64,000 nt of DNA from Salinicola salarius (GTDB lineage Bacteria > Pseudomonadota > Gammaproteobacteria > Pseudomonadales > Halomonadaceae): NCBI RefSeq assembly GCF_003206135.1, contig NZ_PZJT01000006.1, forward strand, positions 284,354 to 348,353, written 5' to 3'. Position numbers and translations under genes: made by a program. Below the pieces are notes generated by a model. The model did not search any database and was not told the origin of the DNA. It worked only from the letters and a program-made list of their open reading frames with translations. This document shows positions 55,358 to 64,000 of this stretch, in pieces (the stretch's first letter is position 1; each line of letters opens with the position of its first letter).

Positions 55358-57760
55358 TCAATGTGTGCTGACATTGGTTTGCGAAGAAGCTACATCTTCG
55401 GCGAGCTTGTCATCGTCGTCGACATGGTTCGTCAATGCCGTTGACAACACGTCATCAATCCACTTCACCGAACGAATGTCCAATGCATTCTTGATGTTCT
55501 CGGGCACCTCTTTGAGGTCCCGACGATTCTCTTCCGGTATGAGTACGGTCTTTATACCACCGCGCCGTGCAGCCAGCAATTTCTCCTTGAGCCCGCCGAT
55601 CGGCATGACTTCGCCACGCAGATTGACTTCGCCGGTCATTGCCACGTCACAGCGTACGGGCCGCCCGGTATAGGCCGACACCATGGCCGTTACCATGCCG
55701 ATGCCTGCGCTCGGGCCATCCTTCGGCGTGGCGCCCTCGGGAACATGGATATGCAGGTCTTCCTTTTCGAAGCGCTCGGGGTCGATACCGAACTGGCGCG
55801 CTCTCGCCCGCACCACGGTGTGAGCGGCACTGACGGACTCCTTCATGACGTCGCCCAGTGAGCCAGTCTTGTTGACCCGCCCCTTGCCCGGCGTCACGAC
55901 AGACTCGATGTACAGCAGTTCGCCGCCGACCGAAGTCCAGGCCAGCCCGGTGACGCGGCCGACCTGATGCTCCTGATCCGCCAGGCCATAGCTGTAGCGG
56001 CGCACGCCAGCGTAGCGTTCGATATCATCGGCCGACAGAGTCTGCCCGGCCTGGGCGCCCTGGCCTTTTTCCGTTTCCAGACGTTCACGAAGCACCTTGC
56101 GGCAGACCTTGGCGACCTGGCGCTCGAGTTCACGCACCCCGGCTTCGCGGGAATAATAGCGGATCAGCTCGAGCACGGACTCGTCGCTGAACGTCAGTTC
56201 GCCTTCCTTGAGCCCGTTCGCCTTGAGCTGCTTGGGAACCAGGTAGCGCTTGGCGATGGCGAGCTTCTCGTCCTCGGTATACCCCGGCAGACGAATGACT
56301 TCCATACGGTCCAGCAACGGACCGGGAATGTTCATCGAATTGGCCGTACAGAGGAACATCACGTCCGACAGATCGTAATCGAGCTCGAGATAATGATCGT
56401 TGAACTTGTCGTTCTGCTCGGGGTCCAGCACTTCCAGCAGCGCAGAGGAAGGATCTCCACGATGATCCATGCCGATCTTGTCGACTTCATCGAGCAGGAA
56501 CAGCGGATTGCGTACTCCCGCCTTGCTCATGCGCTGAATCAGCTTACCCGGCAGCGAGCCGATGTAAGTGCGCCGGTGACCGCGGATCTCGGATTCATCA
56601 CGCACGCCACCCAATGCCAGGCGTACGTAGCGCCGGTTGGTGGCGCGCGCAATCGACTGGCCCAGTGATGTCTTGCCTACGCCGGGCGGGCCGACAAGAC
56701 ACAGCACCGGCCCCTTGAGCTTCTTGACCCGCTTTTGTACGGCAAGATACTCAAGAATGCGTTCCTTGACTTCTTCCAGGCCATAATGATCCTCGTCCAG
56801 CACCTTGGCAGCGTGCGGCAGGTCATGCTTCACCCGAGTCCGCTTTTTCCATGGCACGGACAGGACCCAATCCAGATACGAGCGGACGACGGTCGCCTCG
56901 GCAGAGGTGGGCGACATCATCTTGAGTTTGCCGAGCTCCTGAGTAGCCTTGTCGACGGCTTCTTGGGGCATCCCGGCTTCCTTGATGCGCTGCTCGTACT
57001 TTTCCGCCTCGTTGGGCACGTTCTCGAGCTCGCCCATCTCCTTCTGGATGGCCTTCATCTGCTCATTGAGATAGTACTCGCGCTGAGACTTCTCCATCTG
57101 GTCCTTGACCCGCGACCGGATGCGTTTCTCGACCTGCAGCAGATCGATCTCGGACTCGATCAGCGCCATCAGGTGTTCGACCCGATCGCGCACACGATCC
57201 ATCTCGAGCAGCTCCTGCTTGTCATCGATCTTCAATGACAGGTGCGCACAGATCGTGTCGACGAGCCGGCTGGGATCTTCGATCTCCTGCAGCGAAGAGA
57301 GAACCTCGCCAGGCACCTTCTTGGACAGCTTGACGTACTGCTCGAACTGATTGAGCAGCACGCGAACCAGAGACTCCTGCTCACGTTCGCTCAGCGGCTC
57401 ACTATCCCGCGCCACTGCCTGCGCGCTGATGAAGCCGTCCTCGTCCTGCGAAACCTCCTGGATATCGGCCCGGAAGCTCCCTTCGATAAGCACCTTGACC
57501 GTACCGTCGGGAAGCTTGAGCAGCTGCATGATATCGGCCACCGTGCCGATACTGAAAAGATCGTCGACACCGGGGTCGTCATGAGCCGCCTCACGCTGCG
57601 CGACCAATAGCACGCGCTTGTCGTGCTCCATCGCGGTTTCCAGCGCCCGGATCGATTTTTCCCGCCCCACGAACAGTGGTATGACCATCTGCGGATAGAC
57701 TACCACGTCACGTAGCGGCAAGAGCGGAAGCGTCAATGTCTGGTCAGAGCTCTGCGCCAT
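55358..57760 (-). CDS. lon: ATP-dependent protease Lon
   Basis: The 800-residue product from ATG 57760 has an N-terminal substrate domain (LPLLPLRDVVVYPQMVIPLF), a coiled segment and an AAA+ domain with Walker A GPPGVGKTS and Walker B FLLDEVDKIG. A serine protease domain follows, with the catalytic Ser in PKDGPSAG and a Lys further on. An in-frame TTG 57 bases upstream is not supported. It degrades damaged and regulatory proteins. A heat-shock-type promoter lies upstream. Confidence 0.96.
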   Translation of the reverse strand: MAQSSDQTLTLPLLPLRDVVVYPQMVIPLFVGREKSIRALETAMEHDKRVLLVAQREAAHDDPGVDDLFSIGTVADIMQLLKLPDGTVKVLIEGSFRADIQEVSQDEDGFISAQAVARDSEPLSEREQESLVRVLLNQFEQYVKLSKKVPGEVLSSLQEIEDPSRLVDTICAHLSLKIDDKQELLEMDRVRDRVEHLMALIESEIDLLQVEKRIRSRVKDQMEKSQREYYLNEQMKAIQKEMGELENVPNEAEKYEQRIKEAGMPQEAVDKATQELGKLKMMSPTSAEATVVRSYLDWVLSVPWKKRTRVKHDLPHAAKVLDEDHYGLEEVKERILEYLAVQKRVKKLKGPVLCLVGPPGVGKTSLGQSIARATNRRYVRLALGGVRDESEIRGHRRTYIGSLPGKLIQRMSKAGVRNPLFLLDEVDKIGMDHRGDPSSALLEVLDPEQNDKFNDHYLELDYDLSDVMFLCTANSMNIPGPLLDRMEVIRLPGYTEDEKLAIAKRYLVPKQLKANGLKEGELTFSDESVLELIRYYSREAGVRELERQVAKVCRKVLRERLETEKGQGAQAGQTLSADDIERYAGVRRYSYGLADQEHQVGRVTGLAWTSVGGELLYIESVVTPGKGRVNKTGSLGDVMKESVSAAHTVVRARARQFGIDPERFEKEDLHIHVPEGATPKDGPSAGIGMVTAMVSAYTGRPVRCDVAMTGEVNLRGEVMPIGGLKEKLLAARRGGIKTVLIPEENRRDLKEVPENIKNALDIRSVKWIDDVLSTALTNHVDDDDKLAEDVASSQTNVSTH

Positions 57761-57830
57761 TACAGCATTTCCTCGACAAACTTTCGGATGGGTGAGCCAC
57801 CAGAGCGGCAATATCAATATGAAAGGTACG

Positions 57831-57856
57831 TGGGGGCGTCATCAGCCAGATACAAG
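57831..57856 (-). promoter_or_regulatory. Possible sigma-32 heat-shock promoter of lon
   Basis: On the minus strand CTTGTA, 14 bases, CCCCCA, resembling CTTGAA-N13-17-CCCCAT. It lies 70-95 bp before the lon start. Confidence 0.5.
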
Positions 57857-57897
57857 TAGCATCCGATAGACTAGCGAATCCCTGAAAGACCGAATCC

Positions 57898-57923
57898 ATA
57901 AAAAAGGGGGCCATCAGGCCCCC
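57898..57923 (-). terminator. Terminator after clpX
   Basis: GGGGGCC and GGCCCCC pair around ATCA, with a U run on the minus strand (plus-strand A run just left). It starts about 35 bp beyond the clpX stop. Confidence 0.9.
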
Positions 57924-57957
57924 TCGCTAGATAGCTGAACGGAACGACACGTCCCGA

Positions 57958-59238
57958 TCACCCGTCTTTATTGACGACACGACTCTCTTCCTGCTTGGAG
58001 TAGATCAGCAGCGGTTCGCTATCGCCGGTAATGACTGAGCTGTCGATCACGACCTTGGTAACGCCGTCGAGCGACGGCACGTCGTACATCGTCTCCAGCA
58101 GTACCGATTCCAGAATCGAACGTAGCCCACGCGCGCCCGTCTTGCGTTCCATGGCCTTGTGCGCCACGGCTCGCAAGGCATCTTCACGGAAGTCCAGCTC
58201 CACCCCTTCCATCTCGAACAGGTGCGCATACTGCTTGACCAGCGAGTTCTTGGGCTCGGTCAGGATCTGGACCAGCGCATCTTCGGTCAGCTCGGTCAAT
58301 GTCGCGATCACCGGCAAGCGTCCGACGAACTCGGGAATCAATCCGAACTTGACGAGATCCTCGGGCTCGACGTCGGCAAGGACATCACCGACACCCTTGT
58401 TGCTTTCCTTGCTCTTCACCGCAGCATTGAAACCAATTCCGCCCTTCTCGGCACGGTCACGAATCACCTTGTCCAGGCCAGCGAAGGCGCCGCCGACGAT
58501 GAACAGGATATTGCCGGTGTCGACTTGCAGGAATTCCTGCTGCGGATGCTTGCGGCCGCCCTGCGGTGGAACGGAAGCCGTCGTCCCTTCGATCAGCTTG
58601 AGCAGCGCCTGCTGCACGCCTTCACCGGACACGTCACGCGTGATGGAGGGATTGTCCGACTTGCGCGAAATCTTGTCGATCTCGTCGATATAGACGATGC
58701 CGCGCTGGGCCTTCTCGACGTCGTAGTCACATTTCTGCAGCAACTTCTGGATGATGTTCTCGACATCCTCGCCCACGTAGCCCGCTTCGGTGAGCGTCGT
58801 GGCGTCTGCGATCGTGAACGGCACATTGAGCAGGCGTGCCAGCGTTTCCGCCAGCAGCGTCTTGCCGCTGCCCGTCGGGCCAATCAGCAGGATGTTGGAC
58901 TTGCCCAGCTCGATGCCGTCGCTCTTGCCACCACTGCGTAGACGCTTGTAGTGATTGTAGACCGCAACGGACAACACCATCTTGGCGCGATCCTGGCCAA
59001 TCACATAGTCGTCGAGCGTATTACGAATCTCTCGGGGTACGGGAAGACGGTCTTCATCGCTCTCGGCGTCGGCTTCCAGAACCTCCTCGCGAATGATGTC
59101 ATTGCAGAGATCGACACACTCGTCACAGATGTAGACAGACGGGCCTGCGATGAGCTTGCGCACTTCGTTCTGGTTCTTGCCGCAGAACGAGCAGTACAGC
59201 AGCTTGCCGTTGTCGTCTTTGCCTTTACCGTCGGCCAT
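57958..59238 (-). CDS. clpX: ClpXP protease ATPase subunit ClpX
   Basis: The 426-residue product has an N-terminal zinc finger (CSFCGKNQ with CDECVDLC), Walker A GPTGSGKT, Walker [11 protein letters not shown] and the [19 protein letters not shown] loop, then the IGF-type contact region ([10 protein letters not shown] lies just before it). It unfolds substrates for ClpP. It follows clpP by 63 bases. Confidence 0.96.
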   Translation of the reverse strand: MADGKGKDDNGKLLYCSFCGKNQNEVRKLIAGPSVYICDECVDLCNDIIREEVLEADAESDEDRLPVPREIRNTLDDYVIGQDRAKMVLSVAVYNHYKRLRSGGKSDGIELGKSNILLIGPTGSGKTLLAETLARLLNVPFTIADATTLTEAGYVGEDVENIIQKLLQKCDYDVEKAQRGIVYIDEIDKISRKSDNPSITRDVSGEGVQQALLKLIEGTTASVPPQGGRKHPQQEFLQVDTGNILFIVGGAFAGLDKVIRDRAEKGGIGFNAAVKSKESNKGVGDVLADVEPEDLVKFGLIPEFVGRLPVIATLTELTEDALVQILTEPKNSLVKQYAHLFEMEGVELDFREDALRAVAHKAMERKTGARGLRSILESVLLETMYDVPSLDGVTKVVIDSSVITGDSEPLLIYSKQEESRVVNKDG

Positions 59239-59301
59239 TCGTGTACCTCGTCAGGACGACGGCGCAGCACGCCGTCGTGTGAAACCTTGACTCAAACGCT
59301 A

Positions 59302-59922
59302 TCAGGATACCGGACGCTTATCCAGCACGGCGTCGATCAGGCCGTATTCGACGGCCTGACTACCATCCATGAAGTTGTCACGGTCGGTGTCCTGAGCGAT
59401 CTTGTCGATATCCTGACCCGTGTGGTTCGCCAGGATGCGATTCAGCTTCTGGCGAATGGTCAGGATTTCACGGGTGTGGATCTCGATGTCCGCTGCCTGC
59501 CCCTGATAACCCCCAAGCGGCTGGTGGATCATCATGCGCGAATGCGGCAGGCAGAAGCGCTTGTCCTTCGCGCCGCCAGCCAGCAACAGCGCGCCCATGC
59601 TGGCCGCCTGGCCGATACAGACCGTCGAGACATCCGGCTTGATGAACTGCATGGTGTCATAAATGGACATGCCCGCCGTCACTGAACCACCCGGCGAGTT
59701 GATATAGAGATGAATATCCTTGTCAGGATTTTCGGACTCCAGGAATAGCAGCTGTGCCACGACCAGGTTGGCCATGTAGTCCTCGACCGGGCCGACCAGG
59801 AAGATGACACGTTCTTTGAGCAGACGAGAGTAGATATCGTACGACCGCTCGCCGCGCGCACTCTGCTCCACCACCATCGGGACCAGGCCGCCAGCATTAC
59901 TGATGTCGAACTCGTTACGCAT
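59302..59922 (-). CDS. clpP: ClpP protease proteolytic subunit
   Basis: The 206-residue product has the catalytic Ser in [13 protein letters not shown], His in [14 protein letters not shown] and Asp in the [14 protein letters not shown] region context. ATG 59922 has AAGGA seven bases upstream; a longer frame to 59958 does not. First of clpP-clpX. Confidence 0.96.
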   Translation of the reverse strand: MRNEFDISNAGGLVPMVVEQSARGERSYDIYSRLLKERVIFLVGPVEDYMANLVVAQLLFLESENPDKDIHLYINSPGGSVTAGMSIYDTMQFIKPDVSTVCIGQAASMGALLLAGGAKDKRFCLPHSRMMIHQPLGGYQGQAADIEIHTREILTIRQKLNRILANHTGQDIDKIAQDTDRDNFMDGSQAVEYGLIDAVLDKRPVS

Positions 59923-59963
59923 CGCGATTTCCTTACAGCTGGTGATTGTCAGGCCCATCGACT

Positions 59964-59989
59964 AGCGGCCCGGCTTCGGCCGGGCCGCT
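59964..59989 (-). terminator. Strong hairpin between tig and clpP
   Basis: AGCGGCCCGGC and GCCGGGCCGCT pair perfectly over eleven bases around TTCG (CGAA in the minus-strand RNA), 18 bp beyond the tig stop. There is no U run, so partial termination or mRNA stabilisation is possible. Confidence 0.55.
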
Positions 59990-60006
59990 CGCTTACCAAG
60001 CACCCA

Positions 60007-61371
60007 TCATGCTTTGGAATCGCTTTCCTCGGCCTCGTCTTCTTCAGCTTCTTCAGCCGATTGCTCGGCCTGTTGAGCCGCCTGAAGCACTTGCTCGTAG
60101 CTCATGCTGACGTCGTTAACCTGGGCCTGCTCGAGAAGCTTGTCAACGGCCTTGTCTTCCAGCACCGCCGACTTGATCTGCCCTTTGAGCTCGTCGTTCT
60201 GCATGTACTGCTCGACGGCCTGCTCGGGCTGCTGATACTGAGATGCCAACTCTTCGGCGCGAGCACGGATCTCGTCGTCGCTGGCGTCCAGCTCGTGTTG
60301 CTTGATGACTTCCGCCAGCAGCAGACCGACCTTGACGCGAGTACGGGCCTGGTCGGCGAACAGCTCGTTGGGCAACTGGCTGACATCGAAGTCTTCGCCA
60401 AGACCGAACTGCTGAGCCGCCTGACGCTTGAGCCCCTCGGTCTCCTGGTCGACCAGTGACTGGGGCACGGTGACGTCATTGGCTTTCTGCAGCGCATCGA
60501 GAGCCTGCTGCTTGACGCGATTCTGCGCCGCCTGCTTGACCTCGCGCTCCATGTTGCTCTTGATCTCGGCACGGAACTTGTCGGCATCGCCGTCTTCCAC
60601 ACCGAATTCCTTGATGAAGTCGGCATCGACTTCCGGCAGCGCCTTGGCGGAGACTTCATGAACCGTCACCTTGAAGGTCGCTTCCTGACCCGCCAGATGT
60701 TCGGCCTGGTAATCTTCCGGGAAGGTCACGCTGATGCGCTTCTCTTCACCAGCCTTGGCACCGATCAGCTGTTCTTCGAAGCCGGGGATGAAACGGTTGG
60801 ACCCCAGCTCGAGCTCATGCCCTTCGGCGGCGCCACCTTCGAACGGCTCGTCGCCCAGGAATCCCTGGAAATCGATCTTGACCTGATCGCCATTTTCCGC
60901 CGCGCGCTCAACCGGCTGGAACTTGGCCCGCTGACCGCGCAGCGTTTCGATCATGGTGTCGATATCGGCGTCCGTGATTTCTGTCTTGGGACGCTCCACG
61001 ACCGTACCGTCGATGCTCTTCAGTTCGATCTCGGGATAGACTTCCAGCGTGGCAACGAACTCCAGATCCTTGCCGGTCTGATCGATCTTGGGCTCGATCG
61101 ACGGATAGCCTGCAGGGTTCAGGCTCTGCTCGGTAATCGCCCGCACGTAGTGTTGACGCATGAGCTCACTGACGACTTCGTTGCGCACGTCTTGACCGTA
61201 GCGCTGACGCACGACCGCCATCGGGATCTTCCCTTGACGAAAGCCATTCAGACGAACGCGCTTGGCGGTGTCTTGCAGGCGAGCAGCAACGGCCTCGTCA
61301 ACCTCGGCTGCCGGAACCTGAACAGTGATGCGACGTTCGATCTGGGATGTCGTCTCAACGGAAACTTGCAT
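60007..61371 (-). CDS. tig: Trigger factor
   Basis: The 454-residue ribosome-bound chaperone and prolyl isomerase has the ribosome-binding signature in LNGFRQGKIPMAVVRQRYG (GFRxGKxP). A FKBP-like domain follows (about 160-245, DQVKIDFQGFLGDEPFEGG), then a long helical C-terminal arm ending in a Glu-rich tail. ATG 61371 has AGAGGA six bases upstream. Confidence 0.95.
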   Translation of the reverse strand: MQVSVETTSQIERRITVQVPAAEVDEAVAARLQDTAKRVRLNGFRQGKIPMAVVRQRYGQDVRNEVVSELMRQHYVRAITEQSLNPAGYPSIEPKIDQTGKDLEFVATLEVYPEIELKSIDGTVVERPKTEITDADIDTMIETLRGQRAKFQPVERAAENGDQVKIDFQGFLGDEPFEGGAAEGHELELGSNRFIPGFEEQLIGAKAGEEKRISVTFPEDYQAEHLAGQEATFKVTVHEVSAKALPEVDADFIKEFGVEDGDADKFRAEIKSNMEREVKQAAQNRVKQQALDALQKANDVTVPQSLVDQETEGLKRQAAQQFGLGEDFDVSQLPNELFADQARTRVKVGLLLAEVIKQHELDASDDEIRARAEELASQYQQPEQAVEQYMQNDELKGQIKSAVLEDKAVDKLLEQAQVNDVSMSYEQVLQAAQQAEQSAEEAEEDEAEESDSKA

Positions 61372-61676
61372 AGATGATCCTCTACCGACGGGGGCGTTCT
61401 GTGATTGCAACTCAAAAACCAGGCTTCAAAACTGTCATTTCAAAGCGCTCATTTCTAAACAGGGGGCGATTTTATGAATCCCCATGCCTACTGGCAAGCA
61501 GACTAGGGCGGTAAATGGTGCCAATCGGGACGAAATACAAGCCCGAAGCCATAAATATCGACTTAAGGCTAACCTGACACGCATCTCGAACATCGAACCA
61601 CAACATTCGACAGAGATGGCGACGCGCAGTAAAAGGAGGCAGTACCGAAAAGAAAGGACTATCACCGAGGAAGAAA
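61372..61676. other. 305-bp region between tRNA-His and tig
   Basis: No gene is seen. It presumably holds the tig promoter and the end of the tRNA transcript, but I find no clear hairpin or promoter match. It is more AT-rich than the flanking coding DNA. Confidence 0.4.
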
Positions 61677-61752
61677 TGGGGTGGATGATGGGGATCGAAC
61701 CCACGACCACCGGAGCCACAATCCGGGGCTCTACCACTGAGCTACACCCACC
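61677..61752 (-). tRNA. tRNA-His (GUG)
   Basis: The minus strand folds as a full cloverleaf: acceptor GTGGGTG with the extra 5' G of tRNA-His, anticodon loop TTGTGGC (GTG), T arm GGTTCGATCC, encoded CCA. Last of four tRNA genes. Confidence 0.95.
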
Positions 61753-61773
61753 ATTTCTCAAAGCTGATCGGCA

Positions 61774-61849
61774 TGGGGTGGATGATGGGGATCGAACCCA
61801 CGACCACCGGAGCCACAATCCGGGGCTCTACCACTGAGCTACACCCACC
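61774..61849 (-). tRNA. tRNA-His (GUG), second identical copy
   Basis: The 76 bases are identical to the copy at 61677-61752, from which 21 bp separate it. Same anticodon GTG, extra 5' G and encoded CCA. Confidence 0.95.
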
Positions 61850-61894
61850 ATACCGATTTTCGCATCGACCGGGACCACATCACCAGGTAACGAG

Positions 61895-61971
61895 TGGCGC
61901 GCCCAGCAGGACTCGAACCTGCAACCTACGGCTTAGAAGGCCGTTGCTCTATCCGGTTGAGCTATAGGCGC
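61895..61971 (-). tRNA. tRNA-Arg (UCU)
   Basis: Acceptor GCGCCTA pairs with TGGGCGC, the anticodon loop is CTTCTAA (TCT), T arm GGTTCGAGTCC, encoded CCA. It reads AGA codons. Confidence 0.95.
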
Positions 61972-62016
61972 ATTCCAACACCGGCTGCATTTTCACCGAC
62001 ACGAGCGGTATCATCA

Positions 62017-62093
62017 TGGTCGGGGTAGAGGGATTTGAACCCCCGACATCCTGCTCCCAAAGCAGGCGCGCTACCAGACTGCGCTATACCCCG
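62017..62093 (-). tRNA. tRNA-Pro (UGG)
   Basis: Acceptor CGGGGTA pairs with TACCCCG, the anticodon loop is TTTGGGA (TGG), T arm GGTTCAAATCC, encoded CCA. First gene of the tRNA cluster Pro-Arg-His-His. Confidence 0.95.
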
Positions 62094-62338
62094 TTTGATC
62101 CCATTCGTGCCCGATGACTCTACGAGCCCCTCGATGCGCTGCGTATTCTACGGATCCTTTCTGTCGGGTCAAGCCCTTACGTGCACTTAACCTCGATTGC
62201 ATCTCGCAGCGCAGCATCAAAAATGCCGCAAATGGCACTGACGCCCCGTCGCGCGTTGACTGCATCTCTGGGCGTGCGAAAATTGCCGACCTCAGTCGGC
62301 CTTCCGCCGACCCCCTCAGCACTCAGAAAGGAAAGTCG

Positions 62339-63196
62339 ATGACCGCTCAGTTGATCGATGGCAAGGCCATTGCCGGCTCAATCCGCAATCGAGTGAAAGT
62401 CGACGTGGAACATCGAACCCAGCGCGGGCTGCGTCGCCCGGGGTTGGCCGTCATACTGATCGGCCACGATCCGGCCTCGGAGGTCTACGTCAGCCACAAG
62501 CACCGAGCCTGCGAGAACGCCGGCATTCTCTCCTTCAGCCACCGGCTCGAGACCACCACGACGCAGCAGGACCTGGAAGCGCTGATCGATCGCCTGAACG
62601 CCGATCCTGCCGTCGACGGCATCCTTCTACAGCTTCCGCTACCCGCACATCTCGATGCCAATCCCTTGCTCGAGCGCATTCGTCCGGACAAGGATGTCGA
62701 CGGCTTTCATCCGTACAACCTGGGCCGCCTGGCGCAGCGGTTGCCGCTGCTGCGCCCCTGCACGCCCAAGGGCATCATCACGCTGCTCGAACAGAGCGGG
62801 ATCCCGCTCCGGGGGCTGGACGCCACCATCGTCGGCGCTTCCAATATCGTCGGCCGGCCGATGGCGCTGGAACTGCTGCTTGCCGGCTGTACCACCACGA
62901 TCTGTCATCGATTCACTCAGGGGCTGGAAGACAAGGTCCGACAGGCCGATCTGCTGGTGGTTGCTACCGGCAAGCCCGGCCTGATCGATGGCAACTGGGT
63001 CAAGCCCGGCGCCATTGTCATCGATGTCGGCATCAACCGTCGGGAAGACGGCACCCTGGTGGGCGATGTCGATTTCGACACCGCAGCCGAGCGCGCCAGC
63101 TGGATCACCCCGGTGCCCGGCGGTGTCGGACCGATGACGGTTGCCACCTTGCTGCAGAACACCCTGCAAGCGGCCGAGCTTCACGATGCACAATGA
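62339..63196 (+). CDS. folD: Bifunctional methylenetetrahydrofolate dehydrogenase/cyclohydrolase FolD
   Basis: The 285-residue enzyme interconverts 5,10-methylene-, methenyl- and 10-formyl-tetrahydrofolate. It has [12 protein letters not shown] with the catalytic Lys, [29 protein letters not shown] and the NADP-binding VVGAS-type loop (here [17 protein letters not shown]). The start has AAGGA six bases upstream; a frame extending to 62114 only reads promoter DNA. Divergent from the tRNA cluster. Confidence 0.95.
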   Translation: MTAQLIDGKAIAGSIRNRVKVDVEHRTQRGLRRPGLAVILIGHDPASEVYVSHKHRACENAGILSFSHRLETTTTQQDLEALIDRLNADPAVDGILLQLPLPAHLDANPLLERIRPDKDVDGFHPYNLGRLAQRLPLLRPCTPKGIITLLEQSGIPLRGLDATIVGASNIVGRPMALELLLAGCTTTICHRFTQGLEDKVRQADLLVVATGKPGLIDGNWVKPGAIVIDVGINRREDGTLVGDVDFDTAAERASWITPVPGGVGPMTVATLLQNTLQAAELHDAQ

Positions 63197-63253
63197 CGCA
63201 CCGACGACACCTCAACTCTACGCACTGATCTGACGGACCAGGACGGATAACGC

Positions 63254-63958
63254 ATGCAGACTATCGGTATCATTGGCGCCATGGAGCAGGAAGTCGCCCT
63301 GCTCGCCTCTCATCTGGACAACGCCCGCATCGAACATCATCCCGGCGGCACTTTTCACGTCGGTGAGCGCCACGGGCTTCGGGTCGTACTACTCCAGTCA
63401 GGCATCGGCAAAGTCAATGCCACGGTGGGCGCAACGCAGCTGATGACCCACTACCAGCCGGACGCCGTCATCAACACCGGCTCTGCCGGCGGCTTCGGTG
63501 CGGCCATGGAAGTCGGCGACGTGGTCATCTCCAGCGAGGTGCGCCATCACGATGTCGACGTCACCGCTTTCGGCTACGAAATGGGCCAGGTTCCCGGCAT
63601 GCCGGCAGGCTTTGCCCCGGATCCCGGGCTGATCGAGACCGCGCGCGCCTGCATCGAAAGCCTCGGGGATCTACGCGTCCACGAAGGCCTGATCTGTACC
63701 GGCGACAGCTTCATGGCCGATCCGACACGGGTCGACACCGTGCGCGGATATTTCCCCCAGATGCTGGCAGTAGAGATGGAAGCCGCCGCGATTGCCCAGA
63801 CCTGCCATCTGTTCGCGTGCCCGTTCGTGGTCATTCGGGCGCTGTCGGATATCGCCGGCAAGCAGTCCGAACTCTCCTTTGACGCCTTCCTGGAACGGGC
63901 CGCGACGCATTCCGCCAAGATGGTCGATGCGATCCTCGCTCGCCTGGCCGGGCAATGA
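63254..63958 (+). CDS. mtnN: 5'-methylthioadenosine/S-adenosylhomocysteine nucleosidase
   Basis: The 234-residue product begins MQTIGIIGAMEQEVALL and has LQSGIGKVNATVGATQLM, INTGSAGGFG, the EMEAAAIAQTCH motif with the catalytic Glu, and VIRALSDIAG with the catalytic Asp. It cleaves adenine from MTA and SAH, recycling methionine and feeding AI-2 precursors. It lies 57 bp after folD. Confidence 0.94.
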   Translation: MQTIGIIGAMEQEVALLASHLDNARIEHHPGGTFHVGERHGLRVVLLQSGIGKVNATVGATQLMTHYQPDAVINTGSAGGFGAAMEVGDVVISSEVRHHDVDVTAFGYEMGQVPGMPAGFAPDPGLIETARACIESLGDLRVHEGLICTGDSFMADPTRVDTVRGYFPQMLAVEMEAAAIAQTCHLFACPFVVIRALSDIAGKQSELSFDAFLERAATHSAKMVDAILARLAGQ

Positions 63959-64000
63959 TCCCGTTTCCCGAATCATGACGCCCTCAACGACGAACCCCGC

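Noticed and set aside
1..64000. CRISPR arrays, insertion sequences, prophage or integrase genes
   Set aside because: No regularly spaced repeats, transposase, integrase or phage structural motifs were seen on either strand.

Overview
The window is high-GC gammaproteobacterial chromosome, most likely from the Halomonadaceae (Halomonas, Salinicola, Kushneria and relatives). This placement rests on protein-level resemblance and gene order and was not tested by a search. No insertion sequence, prophage, CRISPR array or rRNA operon is visible. Coding density is high, genes overlap by 1-14 bp within operons, and most long antisense reading frames are shadows of real genes.

Left part (1-24.7 kb) is metabolism, transport and envelope. 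A small flagellin-associated patch (flaG with two unknown small genes) opens the window. It is followed by a SulP anion transporter facing an AGE-family sugar epimerase-like protein that has lost two catalytic residues. Next is a glutarate catabolic module: a GntR/FCD regulator, a CaiB/BaiF CoA-transferase and glutaryl-CoA dehydrogenase. A cytochrome bd operon (cydA-cydB-cydD-cydC, short-Q-loop CydA) comes next, then a Bcr/CflA-type efflux pump. A three-gene unit encodes a CstA-family transporter, a 98-residue protein ending in Cys-Cys, and an ArsA/Get3-like ATPase. A Ca/Na antiporter and the pqiABC lipid-transport operon complete this part.

Middle part (24.8-46.7 kb) is one large flagellar and chemotaxis block, almost all on the minus strand. 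Read in the direction of transcription: fliD-fliS-fliT-fliK-fhlB, then flhD-flhC-motA-motB-cheA-cheW-MCP-MCP-cheR-cheB-cheY-cheZ-flhB-flhA-flhE-fliA. This is the enteric flhDC/mot/che/flhBAE order with fliA added at the end. Sigma-28 promoter matches precede fliD and the Cache-type MCP, and hairpin terminators follow flhC, cheW and cheZ.

Right part (46.8-64 kb) holds an unknown gene, a CBS-domain protein and type I asparaginase. A deazaguanine operon follows: queC, queE, a two-domain QueD-like protein with its active-site residues split between the halves, and a Cys-rich YkgJ protein. The remainder is a quinone-oxidoreductase-like enzyme and the conserved proteostasis run tig-clpP-clpX-lon-hupB-ppiD, preceded by tRNA-Pro, tRNA-Arg and two identical tRNA-His genes. 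Divergently from the tRNAs lie folD and mtnN.

The most promising leads are the CstA / CC-terminal protein / ArsA unit, the split-site tandem QueD-like protein, the substituted AGE-family protein, and an unusual run of short tandem duplications at gene edges between 5 and 25 kb, one of which forms the N-terminus of CydD.
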